Positions 30,774-41,070 of a stretch of 64,000 nt of DNA are shown here, piece by piece (the first letter of the stretch is position 1; each line of letters starts with the position of its first letter). Both the position numbers and the translations under genes were made by a program. This DNA is from Maniola hyperantus (lineage: Eukaryota > Arthropoda > Insecta > Lepidoptera > Nymphalidae). A model generated the notes under the pieces. That model was not told where the DNA came from and ran no database searches. It saw nothing but the letters and a program-made list of their open reading frames with translations. The stretch lies in assembly GCF_902806685.2 (NCBI RefSeq), contig NC_048545.1, forward strand, positions 8,357,852 through 8,421,851. The letters run 5' to 3'.

Positions 30774-31140
30774 GACGCAGGTAGACCTAAAGAAGCCCTA
30801 TTTTTCTTTGATATAACGTCAACATAGCCTAATATTTGACATATCGTCAATTCAGGACCAAACCGAGAGTTACGTGTACAAAGTACGTGCCACGGGGGAA
30901 ACAAAAAGCTATCATGTATCCAGCTACTGACCTGGATGTACTTTACTTAACCATCGCATTCGATTGATGCGCTGTCGCTCGAGCGATCAACGTGAACACG
31001 ATCGAGTTGCACCAACGTGAACACGATCTACGTAACGCCCATGACATGTGACGTGCGTAAATTCATTTCTCATTGTCAGTAGTTAACGTTTATATCGGAT
31101 CACGATTCTCGCCAAGATTCTCGCATACAAAGCAGCGCCA
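30774..31140 (+). repeat. Rep-N duplication, unit 1
   Basis: It shares with unit 2: GCCCTATTTTTCTT, CGTCAACATAGCCTAATATT, AACAAAAAGCTATCAT, ATCAACGTGAACACGATCG, CGTGCGTAAATTCATTTCTC and GGATCACGATTCTCGC. The offset to unit 2 is about 446 bp. Confidence 0.85.
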
Positions 31141-31219
31141 TAGTTCACGACAGTTAGCGAACTTCTAACAAAACGTCGAGGTTTCGCCGTCACGCCGTCA
31201 AATGTTAGTAGATACATTT

Positions 31220-31745
31220 GACGCAAGTAGGCCTAAAGTAGCCCTATTTTTCTTCGATTTTACGTCAACATAGCCTAATATTTGACATATCGTCGATTCA
31301 GGATCAAACTGAGAGTTCCCTCACTGTAGTTTACTCTGCTTACGTGGCACGGAGGAAACAAAAAGCTATCATATTGTATCCAGTTAATGACCAGCTACTT
31401 TACTTAACAATCAAGTAAGTAAACAAACAAACAGTAAGTAAACAAGTTTATATGAATAAAAAACATTCTATTCTATTCTATTCTATTCTAATCGCATTCC
31501 ATTGATGCGCTGTTGCTCGAGCTATCAACGTGAACACGATCGAGTCGCACGAACGTGAACACGCACGAATCTATAGGTACTAAAGCTATAGGTTCGTGTG
31601 AACACGATCTACGTAACGCCCATGACAAGTGACGTGCGTAAATTCATTTCTCATTGTCAGTAGTTAACGTTTAAATACCGGATCACGATTCTCGCATACA
31701 AAGCAGCGCTTAAATCGCGTTATAATAGCTTTCAATTTCAGGGGC
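31220..31745 (+). repeat. Rep-N duplication, unit 2 (with insertions)
   Basis: Longer than unit 1. Extra sequence includes (ATTCT)n at 31461-31489 with an AATAAAAAACATTC lead, and a small inverted repeat (CACGAATCTATAG / CTATAGGTTCGTG, 31564-31598). A partial third copy is at 39021-39175. Confidence 0.85.
31461..31489 (+). repeat. (ATTCT)n microsatellite
   Basis: About five ATTCT/TATTC units follow GAATAAAAAAC. This looks like a retroposon tail inserted into unit 2 of the duplication. A short similar tail (AATTCTATTCTAA) is at 32187. Confidence 0.85.
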
Positions 31746-31914
31746 CCACTGATGTGTAAACTATCGATTTGCTATCAGTGCCGATGGAAATGGTGGATCG
31801 TTTGATACGTTTTGCGGCTTAACTTTTTATGTACCGCGGTAACTAGCTTTGTGTTGAGAGTTGGCACATTACTAGAGTCACCGATTCCCCGTGAAATGAA
31901 TCATATTATATAGT

Positions 31915-31990
31915 ATGTGACAGGTCGAGATGGCAATCGGGGAGGGAACACCCCGCACACCCGCACAGCCCCAAAAATTTGTGCGGGTTT
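31915..31990. repeat. FB-F half element, left arm
   Basis: TGACAGGTCGAGATGGCAAT, CGGGGAGGGAACACCCCGC and ACACCCGCACAGCCCC. The right arm is absent. Confidence 0.8.
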
Positions 31991-32463
31991 GTCACTTTAT
32001 GTTAATGTATAAGACTAGTAAAAAGAAAAAAAAAAGAAAATGTTACCTAATTGAATTTTTGAAAATAGCAACCGCCAAGTTTCATGCTGGTTCTTCACGG
32101 GAGAAAAAGCATTCGTGCCGAACCAACCCTAGATTCCCTCGATGATTCAAAAGCACTTTGTAAAAGTTTATTTGAAATTTGAATAAAAAATTCTATTCTA
32201 ATCAAGTGCGACAACGTTTTCTCTTGGTGTGTTTCAGCTACAAAGCAGTACAAAAACTGCGAGAGAGATGTATCGCATTGATTATGCTCGGGCTGCATGT
32301 AAGTACAAGTTGATGATGACTTTGTAAGTAGGAAAATAGTGGTATACATTTTCCGTTCCTTTTACAGTTCATAATGCTCGCATGACGCATTCTAATGGAA
32401 CAGCAATGTGTTGTGATCACTAAGTGGAGCATAGCAATCATTTCAGGTAGACTAGCAAGTATA
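31991..32463. other. No gene recognised
   Basis: Includes a possible retroposon tail at 32146-32200 (TTTGTAAAAGTTTATTTG, then AATTCTATTC); otherwise unrecognised. Confidence 0.35.
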
Positions 32464-32631
32464 TAGTACGCGACAGGTCGAGAATCGAGATAGCTATCGG
32501 GGTGGGAAAGCCCCGCACACCCGCTAAGCCCCCGCGCTAACGCGGTGCGGGCGAGCGCGGGTGACGTGTGGTTGTGCGGGGTCCCCCCCCACCTCATACC
32601 CCGATGGCCATCTCGACCTGTCGCGTACAAT
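32464..32631. mobile_element. FB-F foldback, full length
   Basis: The ends TAGTACGCGACAGGTCGAG and CTCGACCTGTCGCGTAC are exact inverses. Inside are GGAAAGCCCCGCACACCC and TGTGCGGGGTCCCCCCCC, with GCTAACGCGGTGCGGGCG at the centre. The 133-codon minus frame across it is an artefact. Confidence 0.9.
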
Positions 32632-32689
32632 AGATACACTAGCGAGATAAAGCAGTAATCTCAGATGTATAATTCTTTTGCCTATGGGT

Positions 32690-32945
32690 CAACTATCATG
32701 TCAAAATTACGGTTCACCTTTGTAATAAGGATTAAAATTTTTGACACAAAAGTTAAAATGGCGCGTGAGGAGTTAAATTATTTTACGCGTTATACTCATT
32801 TTCATCTTCATCGTACTCCGACTGAAATAACCGGTCAAAACCGCCCGTTGCACTATTGTCGTACCTACTCCTAGCACAAGCTTGACGCTTAGTTGGAGAG
32901 GAAAGGGGAATATTAGTCATTTAACATGGCTAATATTTTTTTAAA
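32690..32945 (+). repeat. Rep-W copy
   Basis: TGTCAAAATTACGGTTCACC, AAAATTTTTGACACAAAAG, AAAATGGCGCGTGAGGAG, GTCGTACCTACTCCTAGC, AAGCTTGACGCTTAGTTGG and AATATTAGTCATTTAAC. I recall this as a common lepidopteran dispersed repeat. Part of it recurs at 26010-26060 and 42648-42696. Confidence 0.65.
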
Positions 32946-34128
32946 AAACCAAGAAAGAAAACAAAACGTCTTTTGCTTCCACTTCAAAGAAAATTTTAAA
33001 TCTTTTCTCCCGAAACGAAGTGTTGAGCATTAGCATAAGCTCAATACAAATCTAAGAAAGTATTTTCGTTAGGTGAAAACTAAAGTATTTTCTAGTTTAA
33101 GTCACGCATACAAAACTGCGGTAACTGCTTAGCAGGAAGTGGCACAGAACGCGCGCGTACGCGTTTTTATTTGTTGTACTGAGCGTACGCGAAACGGCGA
33201 TAACACCAGCTGACTGGAGCACCGCAACTCTACTCGCTTGGCAGCGAGTATGTCCTAACTCCTAATACATTCCTTATATTTCAACTTCAAGGATTAGGGT
33301 CGCCAACCGAACTCTAAAATAGAATACTTATTACGCTGATTATGCTCTATTTCATATAAGTGTGCTTCATAATCTATAACACTAATAAAACACGGTCAAA
33401 TACTTTATTTTGATCATCAATGCGAAGTATTCTAGGCTGCAATGAATTGATAAATGATGAGCACTTGATCTATGTGAACAGGATTACAATGTTTATACAT
33501 AGTTCATTATTATTTCAATAATAACGCAAAATTGTTATAATACTTTAAAAAGTTAAAAAAACTGTTTGCTTCTTATAAATCTGACCTCTTTATTTACTCT
33601 GTCTGAAATCAGACATAATTTATTATTTAAAAAAAAAGTTTGCAACCCTATCAATCGCATGGAGTCACTGTCGTCGCGCATTTCGTGTCCAGCCTTCAGT
33701 AGATTCAGCTATTAGACCCAAGAATTTTCTTTAAAACCTAAAATATTCACGGCTTTGCCCATAAAAGCGGTGCTTGCAGGTAGAGAAAAAATAGAAAAAA
33801 AAATACCGTAACATAAATCTCTGAGGCATCTAATTAAATGAAACCGGCCTCTTGTGAGCAAAACTTATAGCCGCCATACGTCAGGATGCTTTTTTATGAG
33901 AAACTGCTTCTAAGTAGCCTTTTCAGAAATTATTAAATAGCCGGCATACCGGGCGTTTAGAAAATGGCAGCAAAAATACGCGAGGTATTTGTAAAGGAAA
34001 TTCTCGACATTCGAATGGAATTTGTTAAAGTGAGCAGGGTACTTGAAGCTATAATTTAACCATTATAATACTAGGCTCTAGCTAATCTAATCGTAGCACG
34101 GATAGGAACTTTGAATAGGTGTACCTAT
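32946..34128. other. No gene recognised (1.2 kb)
   Basis: 33120-33260 is GC-rich and CpG-rich (GAACGCGCGCGTACGCG, GCGTACGCGAAACGGCG) in an AT-rich background, so a promoter-like or MITE-like segment is possible. No ORF or second copy in the window. Confidence 0.35.
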
Positions 34129-34290
34129 AGTACGCGACAGGTCGAGATAGCAATCGGGGAGGGAACGTTCCGCACACCCGTCCAGCCCCCGCGCTAACCC
34201 GGTGCGGACGAGCAAGGAGCCGTGGTGGTGTGCGGGGCGTTCCCCCGCCTCATACCCCGATTGCCATATCAACCTGTCGCGTATTATACC
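34129..34290. mobile_element. FB-F foldback, full length
   Basis: TAGTACGCGACAGGTCGAG on the left; CAACCTGTCGCGTATTATA on the right; GGTGCGGACGAGCAAGG at the centre. TATA-type flanks on both sides hint at a TA/TATA target duplication. Confidence 0.9.
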
Positions 34291-34341
34291 TACTACGATC
34301 TCCGTGGACTGCTTGCTTAAAAATTTAGTCTCATAAAGAAT

Positions 34342-34468
34342 CCATACTATCCATACTAATATTACAAATATGAAAGTGCGTCCGTCTGTCTGTCTGCTAG
34401 CTAGTCACAGCCATACATTTAACCAATTTTGGCGAAATTTAGTACAAAGATAGCTTGCATCCTGGAAT
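34342..34468 (+). repeat. Rep-A copy, 3' truncated
   Basis: CCATACTAATATTACAAATA, GAAAGTGCGTCCGTCTGTC, TTTTGGCGAAATTTAGTAC and GATAGCTTGCATCCTGG, then unrelated sequence. Confidence 0.85.
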
Positions 34469-34827
34469 ATTCAATAATTTTAACAGAATATTGAAAAACC
34501 ACGCCTATTCAGTCCAAGGTGGAGTGCGCCTGTCCAGAATGCCTATTTACAAAAAAATAGGAGTAACTACAAACGTTTTCATGGTATGCGGATATTTTAC
34601 ATCTGTAGAATTTTCTTAGTTTTCAGTGAAAGTGTACACTTCTAGGTATAATAATTACCTTTTTTCTCTCTCTTTAAGATAATTAAAAGTGGAAGAACGT
34701 GCAATAAGGTATTTGCATGTCAAATTACGAGCCTGTAAAATTGTTTTCTCAAATTCAAGGAGCACACAATTGTGTTACGCAGCTAAATTACCAGATTATT
34801 TTAGTAAAATAGGCGTTATAAATTATA

Positions 34828-35058
34828 CTAACTGTATTTATACCTTGTTGCTAGGTAGGTAAATCCGCAAGTGTAGTGTAATAATATGAGTATTGGCTTT
34901 CGAAAAAAGGCTTCTATTAAAACGCCTTTGTTAATTCGACGTTCCAACTCACGTACTCGGTCCAAATTTGTTTTCGTCGAGTCAATTTTCACAAGTTCTC
35001 GAACGATGCGTTTCGATCTGCCTTCATCCATGGTGATGCTATTTGCGCTTTAATGGTA
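34828..35058 (-). repeat. Rep-Q copy 2, with an open 67-codon frame
   Basis: On the minus strand: GCGCAAATAGCATCACC, then an ATG frame containing RELVKIDSTKTNLDRVRE and RRINKG. This is the only Rep-Q copy in which the KIDSTK block is open both upstream and downstream. The other copies hold stops or shifts, so protein coding is unproven. Confidence 0.5.
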
Positions 35059-35079
35059 TGCTGTTATTATGTAACAGTA

Positions 35080-35421
35080 CGAAAGTATAAACATTTGACT
35101 GTTTCTGACCCAATTGGTGAAACTAGGACAGCTTTGGTATAGAACTCTTTATTTTACACTAAAGAAAAAGCGTGTTATGTGTAACTAGGTACATAATCTA
35201 AATGTATAAAAGGAAAAGCTGACTGACTGTCTGATTTATATAGGTACACACCTGAGCTCAAACTACTGGACGGATCGGGCTGAAATTTGGCACGCAAATA
35301 GCTATTATGACGTAGACATTCGCTAATAAAGGATTTTTGAAAATTCTACCCCTAAGGGGGTAAAATAGGGGTTTGAAATTTATGTGGTCCACGCGGGCAA
35401 AGTTGCGGGGATAAGCTAGTG
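35080..35421 (-). repeat. Rep-C copy plus flank, inverted duplicate of 52606-52933
   Basis: Rep-C proper is 35197-35421 (ATGTATAAAAGGAAAAGC, GACGGATCGGGCTG, AGCTATTATGACGTAGAC, CCACGCGGGC, AAGCTAGTG). The flank 35080-35196 (CGAAAGTATAAACATTTG..TACATAATCTA) recurs nearly identically, reverse-complemented, at 52817-52933. Two differences are visible over about 190 bp that includes the Rep-C tail, while the Rep-C body is much more diverged. Confidence 0.9.
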
Positions 35422-35569
35422 TAAATACAAAAATGGGTATACTAAGTTTTCCCTTAACGTAAACTTCATAAATCATAAATCATTTATTTTGCTAGAATAC
35501 ATGTAACAATGGTAGTAATTTTTTTTAGGTAAGTAAATATCAATGTAATCGACCATTTCTGGCATGCAA

Positions 35570-35740
35570 ATTCGTTATTCTTAACAGTTATTCCTAGCTG
35601 CATTCGGATACACGTTCCTACTCGGGATGATGATGATTTTGTAGAGTCAATTTTCAAAGATTGCAACGAACATCTTTGTTGTACATTTCTCGTACTTAGT
35701 TGCTATTTTCAATAAATTGTAAGAGGTACCTACTCAAAAT
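35570..35740 (-). repeat. Rep-Q copy 3
   Basis: On the minus strand: AAAATAGCAACTAAG, TTGCAATCTTTGAAAATTG and ACTCTACAAAATCATC, giving LKIDSTKSSSSRV in one frame. It lies 0.5-0.7 kb from copy 2 in the same orientation. Confidence 0.5.
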
Positions 35741-35929
35741 TACCGTTTTCCTGGAAAAACATTTACGTTAATTATTTTAGTGGAAATATACAGTTTTATA
35801 AAGGTATTTCACTGAAAATACTTATCTTACGAGATTTTATTTAAACGATAATTTCTACCTCACAGTATCGTGTTCATTCAGCTGAGATCTCACAACAAAA
35901 GCAAAAAAGGACATTTTCAAGAAAAAAAG

Positions 35930-36135
35930 TTTTTTCTTATTGAACAGAATAACTTAAATGGTTTAAGAAAAGTTTTCCTTCCTAATCCTTTGTAAAAAGC
36001 TGAAATAAAGAAGTTAGCAAAAGTCGTTTGGATTGTAAACGAACCTTGTAGTGAAGCTTGTGATTAATTAGAAGCTACAGGACACTTGCCGGCCACAAAT
36101 GGCTTGTTTAAAGTTTATCGCAATAAAATACCGCC
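35930..36135 (+). repeat. Rep-O copy 2
   Basis: AGAAAAGTTTTCCTTCC, TAATCCTTTGTAAAAAGC, GCTTGTGATTAATTAG, CCGGCCACAAATGGC and AAGTTTATCGCAATAAAAT align with 24540-24740. Confidence 0.6.
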
Positions 36136-36327
36136 TATTTGAGATTCCGCCCATTATAAGTTTTCCTAGAATCACGATTTTAAATAACTAGGAGTGGCCT
36201 GCGATTTGCCCCGCAACCGTATACCTACTCATCAAGATTATGAAAAACGTAATATTAGATAATTTTGTTAGTCTTTGCAGTTCTTACCTATTACCTACTT
36301 AAAATTGGATAATATTATATTCAGTTG

Positions 36328-36331
<4 letters not shown>

Positions 36332-36379
<48 letters not shown>

Positions 36380-36382
36380 GAA

Positions 36383-36425
<43 letters not shown>

Positions 36426-36444
36426 AAATATTTACAGATTCAAC
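36332..36444. repeat. Two (TA)n tracts with a 12-bp inverted repeat
   Basis: TA tracts lie at 36332-36376 and 36387-36422. GTTGAATCTGTA (36377-36388) is exactly inverted at 36433-36444. The second TA tract lies in the loop and can extend the stem. Confidence 0.9.
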
Positions 36445-36485
36445 TCACAACATATTATTATAGCTAAAATAACCGAAATAATGTA

Positions 36486-36642
36486 TAGTACGCGACAGGT
36501 CGAGATGGCAATCGGGGTGGTAACGCCCCGCACACCCGCTCAGCTCCGCACTAACCCGGGATAGCGTGTGACGTGCGGGTGTGCGGAGCCTTCCGTCGCC
36601 TCATACCACGATTACCATCTCAACAGCTATCGCGTACTATAG
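36486..36642. mobile_element. FB-F foldback, full length
   Basis: TAGTACGCGACAGGTCGAG on the left; CTATCGCGTACTATAG on the right; the right arm has a small insertion (CAACAGCTATCGCG). TATA is present at both edges. Confidence 0.9.
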
Positions 36643-37520
36643 TAGGCATACATGTAAGAATAAATTTAATTTGGCCAGGTAGTCCAACTTCTGCGCAAAT
36701 ATCAAATGTGTTTCTTTTGTGCTTTTTTAAAATAATTCCTGTTTTATCTTTACTTAGAAATTCATTATTTAGGTACGTTTAAAACTCTCAAGTTTTAAAC
36801 CTAATAAAATTATTTAAGTTGAGTTGATAAGAATATGGTTAATGGAATCGGATAAAGAGTTGAAGTTTGATAACAACGAGCTCCCTCCACATATACGATC
36901 AATAAATAGTACATAGTACTTGTTCAATTGACTGTGTGTGTGTGATGAGTGACTTGATTTTTGTTGTTCGTCCAAACTTGAATTATTCTGGTCATGCTTC
37001 TGACATTCTTTCACAATCAAGTTTGCATAATCTCTTCTTCAAGCAGCATGCGTATTATTGCACAATAGGTACTCATGTACTTGATGGGGTGTATCCCGTG
37101 TATGTAATCTGCATTATCCTATTTGGATAAATTTTAAAGTACGCAACATACCTACCGTCGCGCGTCGATTAGGCAAGGTATTAAAAATAATATTTTAACT
37201 TAGCTACATAACTCTTTATTTTTGACGTCGTTCATTAAACCGTTCTTTATTTAGAAGGAACCTGCCCTTTTCAATTATACACGAATGTTTATTTATAAAG
37301 TGAAATTCATAAACGGACTTCATTTGCTTACCTTTCTACGAAATTTAAAAGTTTCCTTTTATATAGGTAATTACTTCCACAGAAATAAATCAAGATGTCT
37401 CTAGAAATAAAATAGAAATAGTGAGATTTTTATTCAAGTAGGTAAACTTTGATAAGACGTGGTTTGAATCGTCCAAAACTGCCTACCTACTAAAGAGAAT
37501 AAAGAATCTAGTACTGGACT
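36643..37520. other. No gene recognised
   Basis: AT-rich; no family landmark seen. Confidence 0.4.
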
Positions 37521-37542
37521 CAGATAGATAGATAGATAGAAA
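37521..37542. repeat. (GATA)n tail of the non-LTR element
   Basis: Four GATA units at the 3' end of the minus-strand element, next to an AATAAA-like signal (TTTATT on plus). Confidence 0.85.
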
Positions 37543-38690
37543 TACTTTATTGCACACAAAAAATATTACATAACTATTACAAAAAACTAAAACTAAAAAA
37601 TAATTGTATGCAAAGGCGGCCTTATTGCTCACAGCAATCTCTACCAGGCAACCTTTGGTGAAAGGAGAAACTAGGTGTGTAGGATAGTACTTATACGCAG
37701 TACAGAAAAATGAAGTAGTATCATATTATATAATATAATTAACTATTTCAGTAATACATACATAACTATCATACTTATACATAACTATTATAAATATCAA
37801 TATATATACAATCCATAATAGAAATACATATATATATATATAACTACATACCTACCTACATATATTATAAAAGACATACATATTATACCTATGATCGAAT
37901 AAATTAACAGCTATTATGGCATCGATAAGTATAGTTCTTTAAGACGGATTTCGAATCCCGGATATTTTTGGGCAGAGCATTCCACAGTTGTACAACATAT
38001 ACTGTAAAAGATTTCCCGTAGAATTTTGTGCAGTTACGTGGGGTTTGGAGTTTGTTATCTGTGGATGAGCGCAAATTCCTGTCGCGATAGGCAGCACCAA
38101 GAAAAGTGAAGCGATCTTTAAGGTACGAAGGAGTGTGGGGAGCATAGAGGATAGAGAAGAGTAAGGTGAGTGCGTGGAAATCCCGACGCCGTCTAATTGT
38201 CAACCACTTAAGACGCGTACGGTATTCGGTGATGTGGTCAAATTTCCTTAGTCCATAAATAAATCGAATGCAAAGGTTTTGCAACCGCTCCAACTTGTTT
38301 AGTAGCTCCTCATTCAGATCTGTGTAGCTGCTGTCGGCATAGTCCAATATGGGTAAGAGCAGAGTTTCAGCCAAAGATATTTTTGTTTTGATTGGGAGGA
38401 GATTCTTCCATCTTTTAAGAGAGCCGACAGCAGCGAAGAGGCGTCTGCTTACATAATTAGTTTGCGGGATCCAGGAGAATGAGGAGTCAATAAACAAGCC
38501 GAGGTTCTTGACAGTCGCACTGAACGGTATGGTCGAATTATTCAGCACGATTGAACCAGCGGTATTGAAGTCGATCTTACAAGTTTGCCTGGGGTTACCA
38601 ATGATAGCAGCCTGTGACTTACTAGCATTTAAAGTCAGAATGCTCTTCCTACCGAGAAGAACCGAATGAAGAAAGAAAAAGTGAGTAAGT
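37521..38690 (-). pseudogene. 5'-truncated non-LTR retrotransposon (CR1/Jockey-type RT C-terminus)
   Basis: A minus-strand frame runs from about 38690 to a TAA at 37904. It begins inside the reverse transcriptase after the catalytic region: LNASKSQAAIIGNP (the usual K-Q-x(3-4)-G block), then VKNLGLFIDSSFSW, then a thumb-like region LLPILDYADSSY, NKLERLQNLCIRFIYGL and FTVYVVQLWNALPKNIR. The last is typical of the C-terminus of CR1/Jockey-like LINEs (family knowledge). The catalytic FADD, endonuclease and ORF1 are missing, so it is dead on arrival. The ATG at 38548 is not a true start: coding similarity continues upstream. The 3' UTR is 37903-37521 and ends AATAAAGTATTTCTATC with (CTAT)n, a microsatellite-tailed 3' end. 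No stop interrupts the 260 or so codons, so insertion may be fairly recent. Confidence 0.85.
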
Positions 38691-39020
38691 ACGTATAGGT
38701 AATATAGGTATAATTAATTATTCTGTTATCATCAATCCACTCTGGTATCAGATATTGAAAAAGTTCTTAGCAAACTGTGTAATTCTAGATTTATAGCGTA
38801 AAACTTAATACCGTAAAGGAACTTTGATCTTTAGTGGGTGTTTTCTCGAAACTTGCTTTTGAGATTGTAGAATACCTACTCATACTGAAACCCATCCCAT
38901 CCACTTTCGCCCAGAGCTCTATTGACTCGTACCTAACGATATCTGTAGTAAACCGTAGGTATTCAATAAAATTATGTTGTTAAATCAACATAACAGAACA
39001 AGCCTACGACAGGTTACAGG
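38691..39020. other. No gene recognised
   Basis: AT-rich; no landmark seen. Confidence 0.35.
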
Positions 39021-39175
39021 CGTAAATTGATTTCTCATTGTCAGTTGTGAACGTTTATAGAGGATCACGCTTTTCGCATACAAAGCAGTGCTTAAATCGT
39101 GTCGACTCGTACTTAATAGCGTTCAACTTCAGGGAACGCTGATGTGTACACTATCGATTTGCAATCATTTCGGTG
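39021..39175 (+). repeat. Rep-N partial third copy
   Basis: AAATTGATTTCTCATTGTC, GAACGTTTATAGAGGATCAC, GCATACAAAGCAGTGC and CTGATGTGTACACTATCG match 31650-31790. The copy extends further right than unit 1 of the duplication. Confidence 0.7.
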
Positions 39176-39209
39176 GAAATTAACGCCACGTATTGAGACG
39201 AAGAAGGTT

Positions 39210-39248
39210 CCGCACCCGAAGGGTGCTAACGGGACCCTTCGGGTGCGG
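39210..39248. repeat. GC-rich perfect hairpin, 15-bp stem, 9-nt loop
   Basis: CCGCACCCGAAGGGT (39210-39224) and ACCCTTCGGGTGCGG (39234-39248) are exact inverses around GCTAACGGG. Very stable; function unknown. Confidence 0.9.
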
Positions 39249-39525
39249 ATAATTAATTTAATTTAAGTTTAAAATATTATTACGGTTATTAATTTAAAAA
39301 TGCAGGCAAAGACATCAAACTTCCAAACTTTCTTATCGGCACCTCAAGTACCTTTGAGTGACGAAGTAAAAGAGATTAACAAAGTTTTGAAACACAAAAC
39401 TTACATCGTTTACAGCTTCAGTGAAAATTATTAAAATATATTCATGAACGTCGGAAGTGTTGATTGCGTCTGAAACTGCAGGAACAAACAGGAAGCAATA
39501 CAATTCACTAGCACATAATATTGTA

Positions 39526-39755
39526 ATCTAAATATATAAAAGGAAAAGGTAACTGACTGACTGTCTGACTACTGGATCTATCAACGCACAGCTCAAACTA
39601 CTGGACGGATCAGGCTAAAATTTGGCAGCAGATAGCTATAATGACATAGGCATCCGCTAAAAAAGGATTTTTGAAAATTCAACCCCTAAGGGGGTGAAAT
39701 AGGGTTTTGAAATTTGTGTAGTCCACGCGAACGGAGTCGCGAGCATAAGCTAGTG
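39526..39755 (-). repeat. Rep-C copy, full length
   Basis: AATATATAAAAGGAAAAGG, GGATCTATCAACGCACAGC, GACGGATCAGGCTAAAATT, CCCCTAAGGGGGTGAAATAG and GTCGCGAGCATAAGCTAGTG. Confidence 0.95.
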
Positions 39756-40628
39756 TTTAGTAAAAGTTAATAGAGTAAGAATATCCATTGATTTTATTTT
39801 ATTTATTTAAACATTTTTATTGCTAACTACAATATAACAAAGACTAAAAATATAGGATACAGTCAAAAACAAAGGGCGACCTTATAATTATATTCATGTA
39901 AGAGAAATCAATCTGAACAATTTAAGATTTTCTGTGTGTATATCGTATTCTTGGGTTAGTTTATAAATAAAAAATAGCAGTCCATTTAAATCCAATCTAC
40001 TCAGTTTTTCGACCTCGAATTGTATTGGTGAGATGTAAAACTCATACTAACGGTACTGGTGTAAATGAAGCTTACCGTGGCTTCGTGCATTGTGCGTGTT
40101 TCAGGCCAAGTTGCTTATTGTTTATTCATTAATATTTGTGATAAAATTGCTGCAATTATGTATTTGAATAATTAATTTCTGAATTACAAATATTCTTTGT
40201 TTCCCATTTTCACTTAAATTGTTCTATTCATGTACCTACTCGAATTCCTATTGTTTGTGAATTACTTTACCGGTGGACTAAAAGCTTTATAGCAATTTGT
40301 TTCCATTAGTGGTAAATTCTCATAACTTTTATGATATTTCCATATCAAAGGAATAATATAGAATACACCCTGAGTGTTCCATACGTTATATATTATTTTG
40401 TAAGGATGATAACTCGGTTATTACAGTTCCATTCAATAAAATCTAAAAACAAATACGCAGTAGGGTCTTATTCTAAATAATGATGTATGCAATATTTCAT
40501 AACTTACAGATAAGGCATTAGTGCAACGACTTTCCCTAAGATAAAACAGGGTTTTTTCAAGATACGAGAATTTAGCAGCTACTACAGATTTTACTTTAGT
40601 GTAATGATATGGTAAATGATAATCACTA
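39756..40628. other. No gene recognised
   Basis: AT-rich; no family landmark seen. Confidence 0.4.
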
Positions 40629-40862
40629 CCCATATTATAAATGCGAAAGTGTGTTTGTTTGTTATTTTGTTGGTTTATTGGTTTGTTGGTTTGTGCTTAA
40701 ATCACGACGCAGTGGGCAACGGATCGCCGTGAATTTTTGCATGGGTATAGTTTAAGACCGGGATAGTGACATAAGCTGCTTTTTATCCCGGAAAATCAAA
40801 GAGTTTCCTCAGGATTTTTGAAACCTAAATCTACGCGTACGAAGTCGCGGGCATCAGCTACT
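40629..40862 (+). repeat. Rep-B copy, full length
   Basis: ATATTATAAATGCGAAAGTG, TTGGTTTGTGC, CACGACGCAGTGGGC, GTGACATAAGCTGC, TTTTTATCCCGGAAAATC and GAAGTCGCGGGCATCAGCTA. Confidence 0.95.
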
Positions 40863-40884
40863 GCATAAATAAATGATAGCTTAA

Positions 40885-41070
40885 ACAACTGATAGAGCTT
40901 GGGGTCCAAGGTGCTAGAACGGTAACTTCGCAGCGGAAAGCACAGCCTTGACAGAGAGTAAACGAGGGAGCCACTGGATACAGGCGGCAAAACCTTGGCG
41001 TGGCGATCTCTAGAAAAAAACCTATGTCCAACAGTGGATACTCTATTTGTTGACGATGATGATGATAGTA
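40885..41070 (+). pseudogene. RTE-type non-LTR C-terminal remnant
   Basis: GGTCCAAGGTGCTAGAACGG, GAGCCACTGGATACAGGCGG and CCTATGTCCAACAGTGGA, then a GATGATGATG tail, follow the DNA layout I recall for the C-terminus of RTE-like LINEs (a G-S-x-W-I-Q-A-A block, then T-Y-V-Q-Q-W). Frameshifts and a stop interrupt it. Only about 60 codons of the end are left. Confidence 0.6.

Noticed and set aside
32238..32639. 133-codon minus-strand frame
   Set aside because: It crosses a complete FB-F foldback element and AT-rich DNA, with no domain.
36275..36463. 62-codon frame with Ile-Tyr repeats
   Set aside because: Translation of (TA)n.
37904..38548. ATG at 38548 as a protein start
   Set aside because: RT-like sequence continues upstream in frame to about 38690, so the ATG is internal to a truncated element.
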